The position numbers were made by a program, and so were the translations under genes. Shown here one piece after another: positions 40,021 through 52,414 of a stretch of 64,000 bases of DNA. Positions within the stretch are counted from its first letter, which is position 1. Each line of letters opens with the position of its first letter. This DNA is from Hyalella azteca (Eukaryota; Arthropoda; Malacostraca; Amphipoda; Hyalellidae): contig NW_025944383.1 of assembly GCF_000764305.2 (NCBI RefSeq), forward strand, positions 94,662 to 158,661, read 5' to 3'. A model generated the notes under the pieces. It had not been told where the DNA came from. It searched no databases and was given only the letters and a program-made list of their open reading frames with translations.

Positions 40021-40625
40021 ATGCATCTTTTCATTCGTGCTGCGACAGTAACGCGACCCTTTGTTTGTACGGCAACAGTAACGCGCCTTTGTATTCGTAC
40101 TGTGACAGTGACGCGTCTTTTTACTTCAGTTGCACGAGTAACACGTCTTCGTAATAGTACTGCGACGGTGGCGCGTCTTTTGTTTCTGTTATAACCGTAA
40201 CGCGCCTTTGTATCGTACTGCGACAGAGGCACGCTTTTTTATTTCAGTCGCAACCGTTACGCGCCTTTGTATTCGCACCGCGACAGTGGCACGCTTTTTA
40301 TTTCAGTCGCAACCGTTACGCACCTTCATTTCGTGTTGCGACAGCGACGCGTCTTTTTATATCTGTTGTAACTGTTACGCGCCTTTGTATTCGTACCGCG
40401 ACAGTGACACGCTTTATTATTTCAGTCGCAACCGTAACGCGCCTTTATATTCGTGTTGCGACAGTGGCACGCTTTTTTATTTCAGTCGCAACCGTAAGAC
40501 GCCTTTGTATCGTACTGCGACAGTGGCACGCTTTTTTATTTCAGTCGCAACCGTAACGCGCCTTTGTATTCGTGTTGCGACACTGACGCATTCTTTCTAT
40601 CACGACTGCCTCGGTGGCACACTTG
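40021..40625 (+). repeat. ~60-base minisatellite of two related half-units
   Basis: Each unit has AACGCGCCTTTGTATTCGTA, then CTGCGACAGTGGCACGC, a T-rich run and TTTCAGTCGCAACCGT. About ten units are present. The halves resemble each other (GCGACAGTGACGCG versus CGCAACCGTAACGCG), so the array grew from a ~30-base ancestor. GCGAC near the start and GTCGC near the end of the unit can pair. The plus strand stays open for long frames (40012-40194, 40208-40648) because units lack stops. The repeated Thr-Val-Thr-Arg-Leu peptide looks like an artefact. Confidence 0.85.
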
Positions 40626-42850
40626 ACTGGCAAGCTACACCGCAATAACAGCGCTGCAAATACGACGGTAAGGCGCAGCTGTCGAGCAGGTGTCATCTCT
40701 CAGCGACCGAGGTTATCAATCATTGTCCGGTAATCTGGCCGAGGCCGCGGACCTTCTGGTCTCTCTGTCACCGTCAAAATAAAGTCATAAAACCAGACGT
40801 TGAGCTAGCCTTGGTAACAAGATTTGTATGCAGCGAATTACCAAGAAAATATCCTATACAATTTTATTTGGTACCTTATAGACGTAACATTTTTCAATTA
40901 ACAATTAATGAGATTCAGTTGTTTAAATATTCATGTTCATTGTGGAATTCATGCTGTAACAGACCAGGTATTATTTGTACTAATTGTTACTCGTTCAAAA
41001 ACTTTTGCATCAAATTTTATTTATTTGTCACCCCTTTCAAAAGATGCTTTGCTCCAATAGAGCAGGCAAATTGAACCGTCTAATGCACTGGTTACATGAA
41101 TTTATTAAAATAAGTATGATGTGTGGGATAAATAAAAACTTTACATTACAAAAAAACTTCACATCACATTTTCGATTGAATTTTGATAAAAAATCCATCA
41201 TCTGTTTTTTTTAAACTAGAAGTAATTTTTTCGTCTGGAAATTTAACTCTGGCTCTTATTTTTTAACAATGGCCTCAAAATGACAAAAATTAATAAGATA
41301 TTTGATGAATATCCGACATTTCTTCAAAATGAATTCCTACTCGCGTCTTTTCTGCTTTCAGCCCTCTTCAATCAATAGTTATCTTTGCCTGCCGTCCGCT
41401 TGCTGGAGACGATATGACAATGTGCTTCTGAGTGACCAGCATCATGTGAAGTTGGAGCCAGAAAAATTACTCTTGAGTTCTTCGTATTCTAGTACACTAA
41501 TGTACCTAATCACACTAATGATATTCTTACCCGAAATTTGCTTGTTTATTTTCGATGGATGGTAAGCGGGAATGAAAAGCAAGTCGATAAGACGCAGCCT
41601 CCCGATGCGCCGAGCGTCCCCGAGCTCATCGTTATTTTACGAGCCTCGTTCAGGGTTGTATTTCGCGGAGGTTTTATTGACGATTCTTCCCTGTTGTGAA
41701 CCATTGCAGGCATATCAGTGGCCGCTCAATGGCCGTCTTTATCTCTACTGGATTTAAATCTGCGTTAGCTTGACGTGCACTGGGAATGACGCAGAAAATC
41801 CTCCGTGAATACTTATGGTTTTGAACCTTCAGTTTCTTCGAGACCCACCTCTTGAATTAGGCCAGCATAAAATCCTCTCGAATGCCGCCATATACGGATT
41901 TGTCTCCGAGATGAAACTCTTAAGAGAATAATAAACTATCGAAGACGGGGTTCCTGAAGCCTTAAAGGTGGCTGGATGCACGCAAAGATGTTATCGGTCT
42001 CAGGGGTTGTCTCCATATGTAAATATCCTCAGGGTTCTTCGCTCTATCTTGTGTGCCCTGTGAGCTGTTTTAAATATTGAACCACTTTATCGGTTCTAAT
42101 TTTTTGTTATGCGTTGTTTTCGTGATTGTTATTTAACTAGAAGTGTTTAAATTATGCTCTAGATAACCTCGGCTCGTAGACTATATTCTAACTGATGTCA
42201 GTATTTTTTGCGCGTTCATTTCATTGTTAGATTAACATTGAATGTCAAAGTTTCATACCTCAAATAAATTAACTGTCGTAATTGCATCATTATTACTATT
42301 ATTACTAACTGATTATCATTCCTGTAAAGAAAATAATACCCGAAATTTAGGAGAATATCAGTGAAACACTTTTTCTCCGCCCCCTGTGCAAGGCGATCAA
42401 CTTTCACGAGATAATTTTACCAGAGAAACAACAAACTAACGCAGCGCCCGCAAAGTTATGATGCATTTGTATCTCAGAAAGAATATATTCAACTGTTATT
42501 GGATTACAGTCGAATAATTCCCCCTCAGCACACGGCAAAATCGAGACGCAAAAAGCCATGGCGAGGACAGTAAAATATTCGGATGCTCTCGTGTGCCATT
42601 AATTGAATTGCAAGAACGCAAAAGACCAGCTTTTTGCCGCGGTTAATCAGGTACGAATGAACTCGTCGATAAGTACTGCAACTCTGCTCAAGCTCGGCTC
42701 TGCTAATGCAGCGAAGGCGAGCTCGCATTTTAGACTTTCTTTGCCTCTCCTTGACCTCTCAGGTTACTGATTTGTTTTGCCTTAGGAAGGAAGTATAAAT
42801 AGATTCCGATTATTATTTTTACGGGAATTGAAGACTTATTTAGAGTAATA

Positions 42851-42932
42851 TTAATGATAAAATTCGTAAAATCCATGATATTAGATGATAAAAAAATTAG
42901 ATATTGATGATAAAATTCGTGAAATTCATGTT
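42851..42932. repeat. Short direct repeat, offset ~53 bases
   Basis: GATGATAAAATTCGTGAAAT at about 42906 and its near copy at about 42853 (ATGATAAAATTCGTAAAAT), with matching flanks ending in CATG. A small AT-rich tandem duplication. Confidence 0.6.
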
Positions 42933-45367
42933 CATTCAGAACTCGACTTTCTCTTATTTGTTTCAGGTATTTTGGCTGCAAATATTCGATTGCATGATTC
43001 ATTAAAGTAATGTAAATCCTTTAGATGTAGCATTTGCTTTGAAATTAATTCTCGTTTCAAATTAAATCTATGATTACTATTGGTAATGTTTGTCTGTTTC
43101 TGCTATTCATTACCCTATATTTCAATTTATTTGAAACGGTAAATTCATTGAAGTTTGAGTGCCCCTAGGAATTCGATGTTCTGTAGAAATTCAAACTACA
43201 CTGGTCCTGTTTTAAGAAGAATCTCTGCAAATGAACATGTTGTTCCATTTAAACTTTCTTGTTAATTTAGGTTTCAAATTAATTTTAGTTGCCGTTAGGC
43301 GAGGATATATTTCATGGTTATAAGCTCTGCGGTTCAGTTCTTCTGCAGAATTTTCCCAAAGTTTACAGATCCCTTCCCTGTTCTTTTATTCCTTATTCGT
43401 TTCCCTCAGACATTCGTTTTCGCCTCAAACGATCACTATCAGAAGTTCACGCACATTCGACACGTCCACTGTCAAATCGTCGAGACCTTAACGTCCTGTG
43501 CACCGTTTATTCGACGAACAATTTTGCCGAAATGTCATTTCGTAATCTGCGAAATGTCATTTTAGATTCTACGAAATGAAGTCGGGATTCCATTGGACTC
43601 CGTCGACTCTCCACCCAGCCTTGGATCACGCATTTCATCAGGAAAACTTTACAAATACCATCGTCGATTTTGCCCTGAAAATAAATGATCAATTATCGGT
43701 TTGATAACTGATCCATAAAACAAAATTAAGTGGCACAACTTTAATGAAACGATGATTGGAAATTGGTCCTTCTAGTGAACGGCATGAGAATACTCTCTCG
43801 TTTCATACGGGTTAGGCATTTGAAATACGTTGAATAATTGTACTCCTCTTCATTCCAATTTTGCGTCTTTACTTGCCCATTTATTGGATTTTAGTTTTTT
43901 AATAGCAATGCTGCGATAATTATAAATTATTGATGATTTAAAATTTTTCGTATACTGTGGAAAAAATATTCTGAGCATGAATTGAGCCTGACGTTTAATG
44001 AGGCTCTGGTGTCATTCAGAGCCTATTATATTATTGTGTCATTCCGAGCCTATATTATTTAGCATATCAAGACAGCAAAGTTCAAGAATCGGCAACAGGC
44101 CATGGGCCTATTTCTTCAGTGCCGACACTTTTATTTTACTTCTTTGCTATTCTATTCTGATGCTGAAGGTACACGTTTGTAGGATTTGATCCAAAAGTCT
44201 ACGGATTGTGCTCTTAATATTTAATTAGCTTTCATTGATACTGAACATCATCCCACATTCTGCACTTTTGGATCATTTCCATTAATCAAAGCAGATCTCC
44301 TATTGCTCTTCATCATCATGAAGCTACGTCTATATATAGCATTGGAGTTTGAAACTATTGGATACCTCTGGATTATTCCATCTATACATGGATCAGTTGC
44401 TAGCTAACTTCAACAAATGAATACATGTCTTTTTCGTTCCTATTCCTATATAATCCTATTCCTACTAGTATATCCTATATAGTATTTATACTCTATTCCC
44501 TTATATTTCCTATCCTATTCCGATGATACTGAGGCTATTGCTGGTGAAACACTGGTAAGAATGACATTGTGCATAATAAATATATTTTCCTCCGTATCGT
44601 CAACTGCAGATGGCATGCTTGAACTTGGATATTATGATTATTCGTGAACCCTATTGAAGTTCAGGCAATGTGTCGTCGGATAAATGCAGTATTTTTATCT
44701 ATTTATGATTATGATGAGCAAAATGCAGAATAATTTCGTATGATCTTTAGTACTGTTAGTATTAAACATTTGATTAGCCGGATGTCAACAAAAAATTTTC
44801 ATGCATCATTTCTTGCCTTTGTAGCATTTCTCATCTAACTGTGTGCTATGAGAATGGTGAACAGTCTCAGTCGCCGTTACGAAGAGAAATTTTTGTGGCT
44901 TGCACTTTATTTTTCCATTCCAATATTAAAACAGCATTGGTCTCTATATTTATAATGAATAATTTTAAATCAATGAAGTTTTGATAAAGATTTCACTAAA
45001 ATCCTTTTAAAAACTAAAAAGATTTATATTTCAATTTTAACGAAACTAAATTTTTGCGAAAGTCTTGTGACCCTAACCAATATTTGACTCAGAAAGTAAT
45101 CCGTGAAATGGCGCGAAGAAACTAAATTGGGCACCGAAAATCCTTTTGAATCATGCTATGAAGTTCATGACTAAGATATTATGTTCAATTCACTGCAGTA
45201 GTTGGTATTTTTAACTTTCATTCAGAACTGGCGTAATATTTTTGGGGTACGTCTTCTAAAAATCGATGTGTTTTTCCACGTACTGGAAGAGTACTTCAGA
45301 TTGTTGGCTGTGATATTATCGAACACTTATTTTTAGTAATCAAAAATCAATACGTTACTCATATGTT

Positions 45368-45523
45368 TAGACTTTAATTTGTTAACTTAAAATTTACAAT
45401 AAAAGAATTTAAAATCAAAAAGTAATAAATTATTAAATATGATCAAGGTCAGACCTTAATTTGTTCAGGTTAAAATTTACAATAACGGAATTTAAAATCA
45501 AAAAGTAAGAAATATGATCAAGG
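45368..45523. repeat. Two-copy AT-rich tandem duplication
   Basis: GACTTTAATTTGTTAACTT and GACCTTAATTTGTTCAGGT begin two copies. Both continue with AAAATTTACAATAA, GAATTTAAAATCAAAAAGTA and AATATGATCAAGG. The second copy is about 13 bases shorter (loss of an ATAAATTATTA-type stretch). Confidence 0.75.
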
Positions 45524-47445
45524 CATTGCTTGGGCAAAGTTATATAATAAAGATAACGTGAGCCATAACCTAAATTTTGATCCTATAACAGCATTTTTGC
45601 TCTGCTGCTGAACCATCGGTAAGCGCCTCTCATGGAGCCTCGAGTGGTAGCGTATCAATATTACGTCCCGAATCTATAGCTGACCAACTGGTTCCTATTG
45701 CGGCTATGCCTCTTATTTTGCGATGCAACTGCTCTGTTGGCTCGGTTTCTTGCTCAATGAATGCCGCTTCCTGCCGGCCATAAATCAATGCGTGATTAGG
45801 TCTCCCCGCTTGGGCAATTTCGGGCGCATCGCGTATTGTGGACTCCACCAAAGATCAATTTGCATGCTTAATGGCAGTCTTGTTACCACACAAAGTCGCA
45901 CTCTCGAGCGCACCTGCACATCTCTAGCGCGCTGTCCCTTTACGGGTTTCGATGAAAATCATGGGCGGATTATTACTGGTTTTACATTGTCCTTTGTGCG
46001 GCCATCCTCTGTTGTCATATTATTTTGGGCGATGAAACTCGCCGCCCACTGATTAGCCTTGAAAGCCTTGTATAAATGATTCGCTTGCAGCTCTCAATGC
46101 AGCGTTCTGGTTAAATCAGCGGAATAAAGACAGGTAAAACGGCAGCTACAAGCTAGCCAGAATGCCTTGATGATAACTTCCATATCATACTCCACTGGAG
46201 TCTCAGGTGCGAGGGATAACGGGATGAGGGTCAGTAAAATATAAGCAAAATCATTGAGCATTTCCATCATTAGCAACTGTTACTATTATTAATCGGTATT
46301 CCGTAGCAGAGCTTCGATTTTATTGCACGCTTTAATGACACGTCAAACGATGAAGGCAAAATATATATATTTGTGGGTAACATCACCATATCACAATTCA
46401 CCACCAACTTCAGCGCTGCAGCTTCAACTTCTACAGGAAATGAGAAAAAAATGCAATTCGAGAAGAATATGCTTAAAATGCAAATGCTCGAGAAAAATGT
46501 AATTCATTTGCGCGAACAACGAATCATTTTAAAATTTATATATTCCCAAGTATAAGTCTGATGCTGATGTATTCGAAGTCAAAAATCCATGGAAAATTTT
46601 TCCGTCACTACCGCTCTCATTTGTCCTCAAACACGGCCGAAAATAATTATAAATTGCGCTAAAGCCGCACATTTTTCCTTTTTCATGCTTTTCCTTGACA
46701 ACCTATTATATAAAAAAAGCTTTGTCTTGATTTTTTTACTTTCGAATGTTCCATGTTGCTTTGCTGCACTCAACACTTATTAATTTTGCATCAGCGTTCC
46801 CCCCACGCGGTATCACGGCGACCGGCAGACAGTGTAGTCGAAGCGGCATCTAACGTTAACTTATTCGGTCATATTTTGGAAGGGACTTTCAGTAAATTGC
46901 AGTTCAGCCAACATGCCGAGTGATTATCAACAAATGAGAAAAGTTCCATCCATGGAGTCATTGCCGAGACTTGAGCGAGTGTTGAGCTTCTGCCAGTGAC
47001 GAATGACTTGCTGCAGAATGTGTTACTTCTGTTATTAAACTGTTCAATTGCGCTTTTTAGGACATTAAACTCTGTATTAATGCTTTTATTGAAGTTATAA
47101 AACTCTGTGTAATAGCGCTTAATTACTTTATTAATCCACAGTCAATTGTAGTTATTGATGGTGATAGAATCAGTACAATTGTGGCTGTTAATGGTGATGA
47201 AGTCGGTGCAGGGTTTTTTTCAATGCTATTATCTGTGTTCAATTGTTTTCAGTGGTGCTAAAAACTCTGGTTCATTCTGGCTATGTTTGTTTTTCAACTT
47301 CGTTCCACTGTTCTTTGTTCCATTACAAACTATAATCAAACATCAATGTTCTAAAACCGTGAAATTTTGTCATGTATTAAAGATTTATTTATATTAGGTA
47401 TTTCCTTCCATCGAGCCTGAATGATAAGACCACGCAGTGGCCGTT

Positions 47446-47478
47446 CTTATTAGTTGTGTAAAATACACAACTAATAAG
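47446..47478. repeat. Perfect 15-base hairpin with 3-base loop
   Basis: CTTATTAGTTGTGTA (47446-47460) and TACACAACTAATAAG (47464-47478) pair perfectly around AAA. There is no U run after it, so it is not a terminator-like signal. Confidence 0.75.
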
Positions 47479-48514
47479 GATGCAACACAAAAAAACTTGT
47501 AAGTATACAACACAAGTATACAGCTTGTGGAGATCTGCAAGGCTTAAACTAATCACAATTGAACAAGCAACAAAGTCGGTGCTCTGGTGAGTGGGTCTCG
47601 CTTTGATAATAATTATTCACAAGGACTATGAACCTCTGAATTATTATAATACCAATGTGAATGATCCTGAATTTGCTGAATATTAGGAAAGATATATGAT
47701 CGTTCAAGGTCAATTAAAATAAGTTATAAGAGGCAAGACCTTACCGATGTCCTTCTGAAGCGAAGTTCAGGGCACGACAAGACTAGATCTTTACACGTGA
47801 TGTCGTAAGTCAAAGAAAGTTCGGATATTAGAAATGTTTTTTGGCATCAACGACTCCTTGCCTTTACTACTGAAGGTTGGAATTAGTGAAATGACTTATC
47901 ATAAAGCTGTAGTTCGTCTTGATCTAAGCAGTTAACTGAATCAATATTACATTAAATTGATTCATTGAATATACTTAGACCATTCGACCAATATAATAGT
48001 GAAAATTAGTCTAAGCAAATACTTCTAAGTGAATAAGATCATAAAAATTTTCAGAAGTGCTTGAGATTCATTCAATTAAAATTTTTTCATGCAGGTAATT
48101 TAGTTAATTCATTAATCTAATTTATGTTAATTTTCGTAATTATATGAGACCTACGAGATCATCCTAAGACTATTAGTATAATAAACATATTTCGGTCATC
48201 AAAGGAATAAACGAATTTTGCATCCGTTTAAAATTTATCAATTCAAACAATTATTTTTTCTTCATTTCTATACTCATTAATTGGAAGACGCATTTGTTGA
48301 ATAGTTTTGAGATAATTGTGATTTGGGGTATTGCAATCTATGGCAATATATTATGCAATATACATAAAAATATTCAATAACAATCATAGAGAAAATCATA
48401 TTACCTGAATTTGAATTGTGTAAAAAAGTTACTTAGAACTTAGCAAGTTTGCAAGAATAAGATTCTTTAAGCACCACCAGACTGCAGTGTTATGCGACTA
48501 TGTATATTATTTAT

Positions 48515-49111
48515 TTATTTAAGATTATTTATACGAGCGACACAAACACTAAAGTAGACAACCTGCGTAGGAGGGAGGGATTCGTTTAAAGATGCCTGCC
48601 GAGAACACAAAGGGAAATCTTTGCAACAGTTCTGAAATTTTGCTGAGAAATGTATAATACTCCTCCACAAGTTTAATGAAATAAAAATCATTATTCTAAT
48701 ATAATCTGAACAGCTCTCCTCCTCTAACTTGGAATCGTAAGTCAGCTTCTCTCCGAGTTCAAAATTAGCAAATTCATCAAGTTGCTCAATCTTGGGCTTT
48801 ACCGCAATTTTAAATATATTCTTGCCTTCAAAGAACTTCAAGTAAAAGTTCGTCAGCACATAAGGAGGTACTGAGTCTCTAATTAAAAGTTCTAGATTTA
48901 TTTTACCATGTGCGTCTGACAGATTCTGGAATATTCGAGTTGTGGAGTCATAAGTTGCATTGCGTGTACATGAAACATTTTGCCTTGCGCTTACTAATTT
49001 ATACTGCGTTCCAAGATTAAAACGTTCATATTTAGTGTGAAAGCGCAACGTCATACGCAATCTACGTACTTGGCATAAATTAATTTTAGGCAGCAACAAT
49101 AAACCAGCTTT
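48515..49111 (-). CDS. Unidentified protein-coding exon or gene remnant
   Basis: The minus strand is open from 49243 to TAA at 48515-48517, 242 codons without a stop in AT-rich DNA. That is well beyond what I would expect by chance. A good 3' splice site (TTTCATCACTTACAG) ends at 49112, so an exon may start at 49111 in phase 0. The first ATG is at 49054, which would give 179 residues. I do not recognise the family. Visible are NVS, NAT and NLS glycosylation sequons close together, six scattered cysteines, a strongly alternating central stretch (INLELLIRDSVPPYVLTNFY) and a hydrophobic MIFISLNLW segment. The alternating part faintly recalls secreted beta-sandwich families such as ML/DUF1091, but this is only an impression. 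It is antisense to neuroligin and could be a nested gene, a retrocopy or a chance frame. Confidence 0.4.
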   Translation of the reverse strand, partial: KAGLLLLPKINLCQVRRLRMTLRFHTKYERFNLGTQYKLVSARQNVSCTRNATYDSTTRIFQNLSDAHGKINLELLIRDSVPPYVLTNFYLKFFEGKNIFKIAVKPKIEQLDEFANFELGEKLTYDSKLEEESCSDYIRIMIFISLNLWRSIIHFSAKFQNCCKDFPLCSRQASLNESLPPTQVVYFSVCVARINNLK

Positions 49112-49599
49112 CTGTAAGTGATGAAATGAATTAAAAAAGCTGTAAGAGGCATATGATGAGCGTATATGTTTGATCGAGGTAATTGCATGCCTATTCTTAA
49201 AGATTATATAATTGCATTCGATTTTTTTATGTAGAGTAAGGGATCATGTCACGCTAGCATTGCATAAAGTAGCACAACACAAAGCCATCCAGCTGAGCCA
49301 CGCCAAAATTGAGGTGCAATAAGCTGTTCATGTGGACACTTGCATCGTTCGCTTGCATTCAAATAGGATCGTAAGAAAAGCACGCAAGGTTGAGCCTTGG
49401 CGGCTTATGACAAGCCTGCCCTCTCGCTCCCCTCATGAATAGGAATGCTCGGCAACCGCCCCCGAAATCTGCCTGCGGAAGAGCGTAATTTAGGCATCGC
49501 GAGCAGTAAACTTGCTTGATGACTCATAGTCACTGGCGATCTATCCCCCTGCCTCACTGGAGGCTCGCCAAAACACACTGCCGTTACTATCTCATCATG
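49112..49599. other. Gene-less stretch
   Basis: Apart from the upstream extension of the minus-strand open frame to 49243, nothing is seen. The region becomes more GC-rich toward the minisatellite. Confidence 0.4.
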
Positions 49600-50225
49600 A
49601 CGGTCAGTGGTGACTGATGTTGACCGCGACGGTCAGTGGTGACTGATGTTGACCACGACGGTCAGTAGTGACTGATGTCGACCACAACAGCCAGTGTTGA
49701 ATATATGTTGACCGCGACGGTCAGTGGTGACTGATGTCGACCGTGGCGGTCAGTAGTGACTGATGTCGACCACAACGGCCAGTGTTGAATATATGTTGAC
49801 CGCGACGGTCAGTGGTGACTGATGTCGACCGTGGCGGTCAGTGGTGACTGATGTTGACCGCGACGGTCAGTGGTGACTGATGGCGACCGCAGCGGTCAGT
49901 GGTGACTGATGTTGACCGCGACGGTCAATGGTGACTGATGTTGAACGCGACGGTCAGCGGTGACTGATGTCGACCACGACGGTCAGCGGTGACTGATGTC
50001 GACCACGACAGCCAGTGGTGACTGATGTCGACCACAACGGCCAGTGTTGAATATATGTTGACCGCGACGGTCAGTGGTGACTGATGTCGACCACGACTGC
50101 CAGTGGTGACTGATGTCGACCACGACAACCAGTGGTGACTGATGTCGACCACGACAACCAGCGGTGACTGATGTCGACCGCGACGGTCAGCGGTGACTGA
50201 TGTCGACCGCGACGGCCAGTGTTGA
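49600..50225 (+). repeat. 29-base minisatellite with two palindromes per unit
   Basis: About 21 units contain GACCGCGACGGTC followed by AGTGGTGACTGATGT. GACCG-CGA-CGGTC and TCAGT-GGTG-ACTGA are two inverted repeats in one unit. Four units carry a GTTGAATATAT variant at its 3' side and recur at spaced intervals, which suggests a higher-order pattern. Because 29 is not a multiple of three, the open minus-strand frames code a rotating 29-residue period (three units), an artefact. Confidence 0.9.
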
Positions 50226-50584
50226 GTAATGATCTCAAAGGACTATAAATAATGATGTCAATGTTAACGGCCATTAGTGGTCGATATCGACCTAGATTGC
50301 CAGTGGTGATTACGAAAACTTTGAAAATTTTGACCAGCAATGAAAGTAGATAAGAGACGCAGAAATTATTTTTGATAGAATTGAAATTGAAGAAATTGAT
50401 AGAAATAGATCAGAACTTTCCAATTGCCTATTTATACCTCGAAATTCAAGTTTCTAAATTAGTTTTTGCAGATTTTTCTCAATTTCTGGAAATGCTCTAC
50501 ATTCTACAAGATGTTAAATTGGAAGCAACTATTTTCATTTTCAGGATCCCGAACCTCAGTTAGACTTTTACTTGCAAAATGCTC

Positions 50585-50755
50585 TTTTTAGCGCATTTTC
50601 TCATTTATGGAAAAAATGTACTATTGTGCTCGCCATGTCCGTCTGTCTGTCCGTCTGTCCGTCCGTCTGTCCGTCCGTCCGTGACCTCAAGTTTTCGTCG
50701 ACGAGAAAATGCGCTACCTGTCACTCGCTGCAGTGAGTACCGAGTTATATTTTTT
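50585..50755 (+). mobile_element. Short foldback element with GTCY core, copy 1
   Basis: It opens with TTTTTAGCGCATTTTCTC and carries a (GTCY)n core of GTCTGTCC/GTCC units at 50640-50680. The inverted arm GAGAAAATGCGCT follows at 50703-50715, then a small hairpin (ACTCGCT-GC-AGTGAGT) and GAGTTATATTTTTT. The same order is seen in a second copy at 54131. Inverted subtermini, a GTCY core and a 3' hairpin recall helitron-related INE/DINE-1 and mini-me elements (inference). It has no coding capacity. Confidence 0.7.
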
Positions 50756-52019
50756 CAAAAATTCCGAGCTTCATGTTAAGTGGAATCGCTAACTGAGAGC
50801 AATTATTTCATTGGAATCAAAACCAAACGCAAGGCAAAAAATAAATAGACAAATTAAAAAGATCAATTTCGAAAATTTGCAATGAAGAGTCATAGACGGA
50901 ATTTTTACGTCATGTGCATTGCCAATTGCCATTACAAATTTCATTTTTCCATTATCAAATGGGAATGATTACAAAATTCAATTTACCCTCAAATGATTAC
51001 TCATTTCTATCTTAATATTCCAACTTGATAAAATCCTGACCCAAATCAATTTTTTTGAAAATACGTGTCTATCATGTGGGAAAACCTGGCATTAACTTTG
51101 ATTTAATCCAAAAATTTAAAGAAAAATATTTTTACAGGAATATCATTCAACTTTTGTATCAATATGAGGAGACATGTGTACATGTGCGGTCAACCAGATA
51201 CTTAACATTTTTTATTTTTTTTATGCCAAGTGTAGAGTTCCTCAGACTTTTTTAGGATTCTCCAGGAATACAACTTGCCCGAAGTCCTTATCTCATGCGC
51301 TAATGACGTCCGGTATGTCAACCTCGACGCTTTGGCCCAGAATCGCAAAAGAAACTGAAATTTTTTCCGAGCATCTCTCGAATATAGTAAAAATAGTTTT
51401 CAGTAACTTCCTTGCATATCGATATCCAATTAAAAAAAACTCGCATATACGTTTTCCTTCCATGCATTGATGGAATGTTGTGAGGACGAAAGTTTTTTTC
51501 TTAGCATTTTAAGACGAGTTTTTGCAGCCATTCCGATTTATTTTGAAAATCAATACATGCCGATTTGCAGAATTTATTTCATTCACAATATCCATTCGTT
51601 TGGAAAACAGTAATTAACAGTTTAGTATTTAATTAATTTCCATTGAAATTTTGATATGAATTTATTTCCTAAACTCGAGAGTAGTGGGAGAACATCGTTT
51701 CTTATCATGGATGTTGTATATGTAATTATCCGATATAAATGAAGTCGAAGATAGCTTTTGTCATTCAATGTCTGCCTCCCCGTAACTTGTTTACATTTAT
51801 GGGTTCAAGTTACTTATTAAACTTCTCATAAATGAGGCGTTCAACCTTAGATTTTCTTATTGATTGAAGACGAAACATGGATTGTCCAGGGAGTTTTTTT
51901 ATTCCTTACAATGCTATTTGTTACTTCAAAGTTACCGTAACCTCTGAGGTCGCGAAATTGAACCATTTTTTCAACAACAACTATTAACATTGAATCCATA
52001 ATTATTATCTATTCTATGC

Positions 52020-52065
52020 CTATGTTGGAGCGGTACGAATTATTATTCATGCCGCTCCAACATAG
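52020..52065. repeat. Perfect 14-base hairpin
   Basis: CTATGTTGGAGCGG (52020-52033) pairs perfectly with CCGCTCCAACATAG (52052-52065) around an 18-base loop. The arms are more GC-rich than the flanks. Confidence 0.75.
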
Positions 52066-52303
52066 ACCACCCGAACCTAATACCATGACTGCCACCAGCC
52101 ACGCCGTTCCGACGTTCAGCAAATGCTAGACCTGTAGGAAGTCAAAGTAAATTGCCGAGACCTACGTTAATCTTTCATTAAGTACGTGTTACGGGCACTG
52201 TCTTCCTAAAACAGTATTTCATGATCATTGATAATTTTACTTCAATTAACTTGAACCTCCTGACAAAGAACTGCTCAACGCGTCTTCTGACATTATAGCT
52301 GAA

Positions 52304-52414
52304 CACTAGAAATTTAAAAGCGAAGAAAACACCACAAAAATCTAGCATATCTCTATTGAAAACGTTTATATGCTAAATTTTTGTGGCGTTTTCTTCGCTT
52401 TTAAATTTCTAGTG
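52304..52414. repeat. 47-base near-perfect hairpin, 17-base loop
   Basis: The arm 52304-52350 (begins CACTAGAAATTTAAAAGCG) is the reverse complement of 52368-52414 with only two differences. Both differences would still allow a wobble pair in one of the two transcripts. Just before the stem and about 150 bases later the same TTATAGCTGAACA motif occurs (52294 and 52444), the latter followed by a second palindrome (GAACAATTATAATTATAATTGTTC type). It could be a fold-back transposon remnant or a small-RNA precursor. No transcript evidence is available. Confidence 0.8.

Larger units (their letters stand above)
40626..48514. other. Gene-less intronic stretch
   Basis: No supported gene. Small direct repeats are listed at 42851-42932 and 45368-45523 and a hairpin at 47446-47478. 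A TCCTATTCCTATA-type simple repeat lies at about 44440-44525. A 33-base direct repeat (GTGTCATTC..GAGCCTAT) occurs at about 44008-44061. Confidence 0.4.

Noticed and set aside
40012..40648. Long plus-strand frames with Thr-Val-Thr-Arg-Leu repeats
   Set aside because: They follow the ~60-base tandem array exactly, with no start context or non-repetitive coding part.
49925..50340. Minus-strand frames rich in Ser, Thr, His and Arg repeats
   Set aside because: Rotating translation of a 29-base minisatellite (29-residue period).
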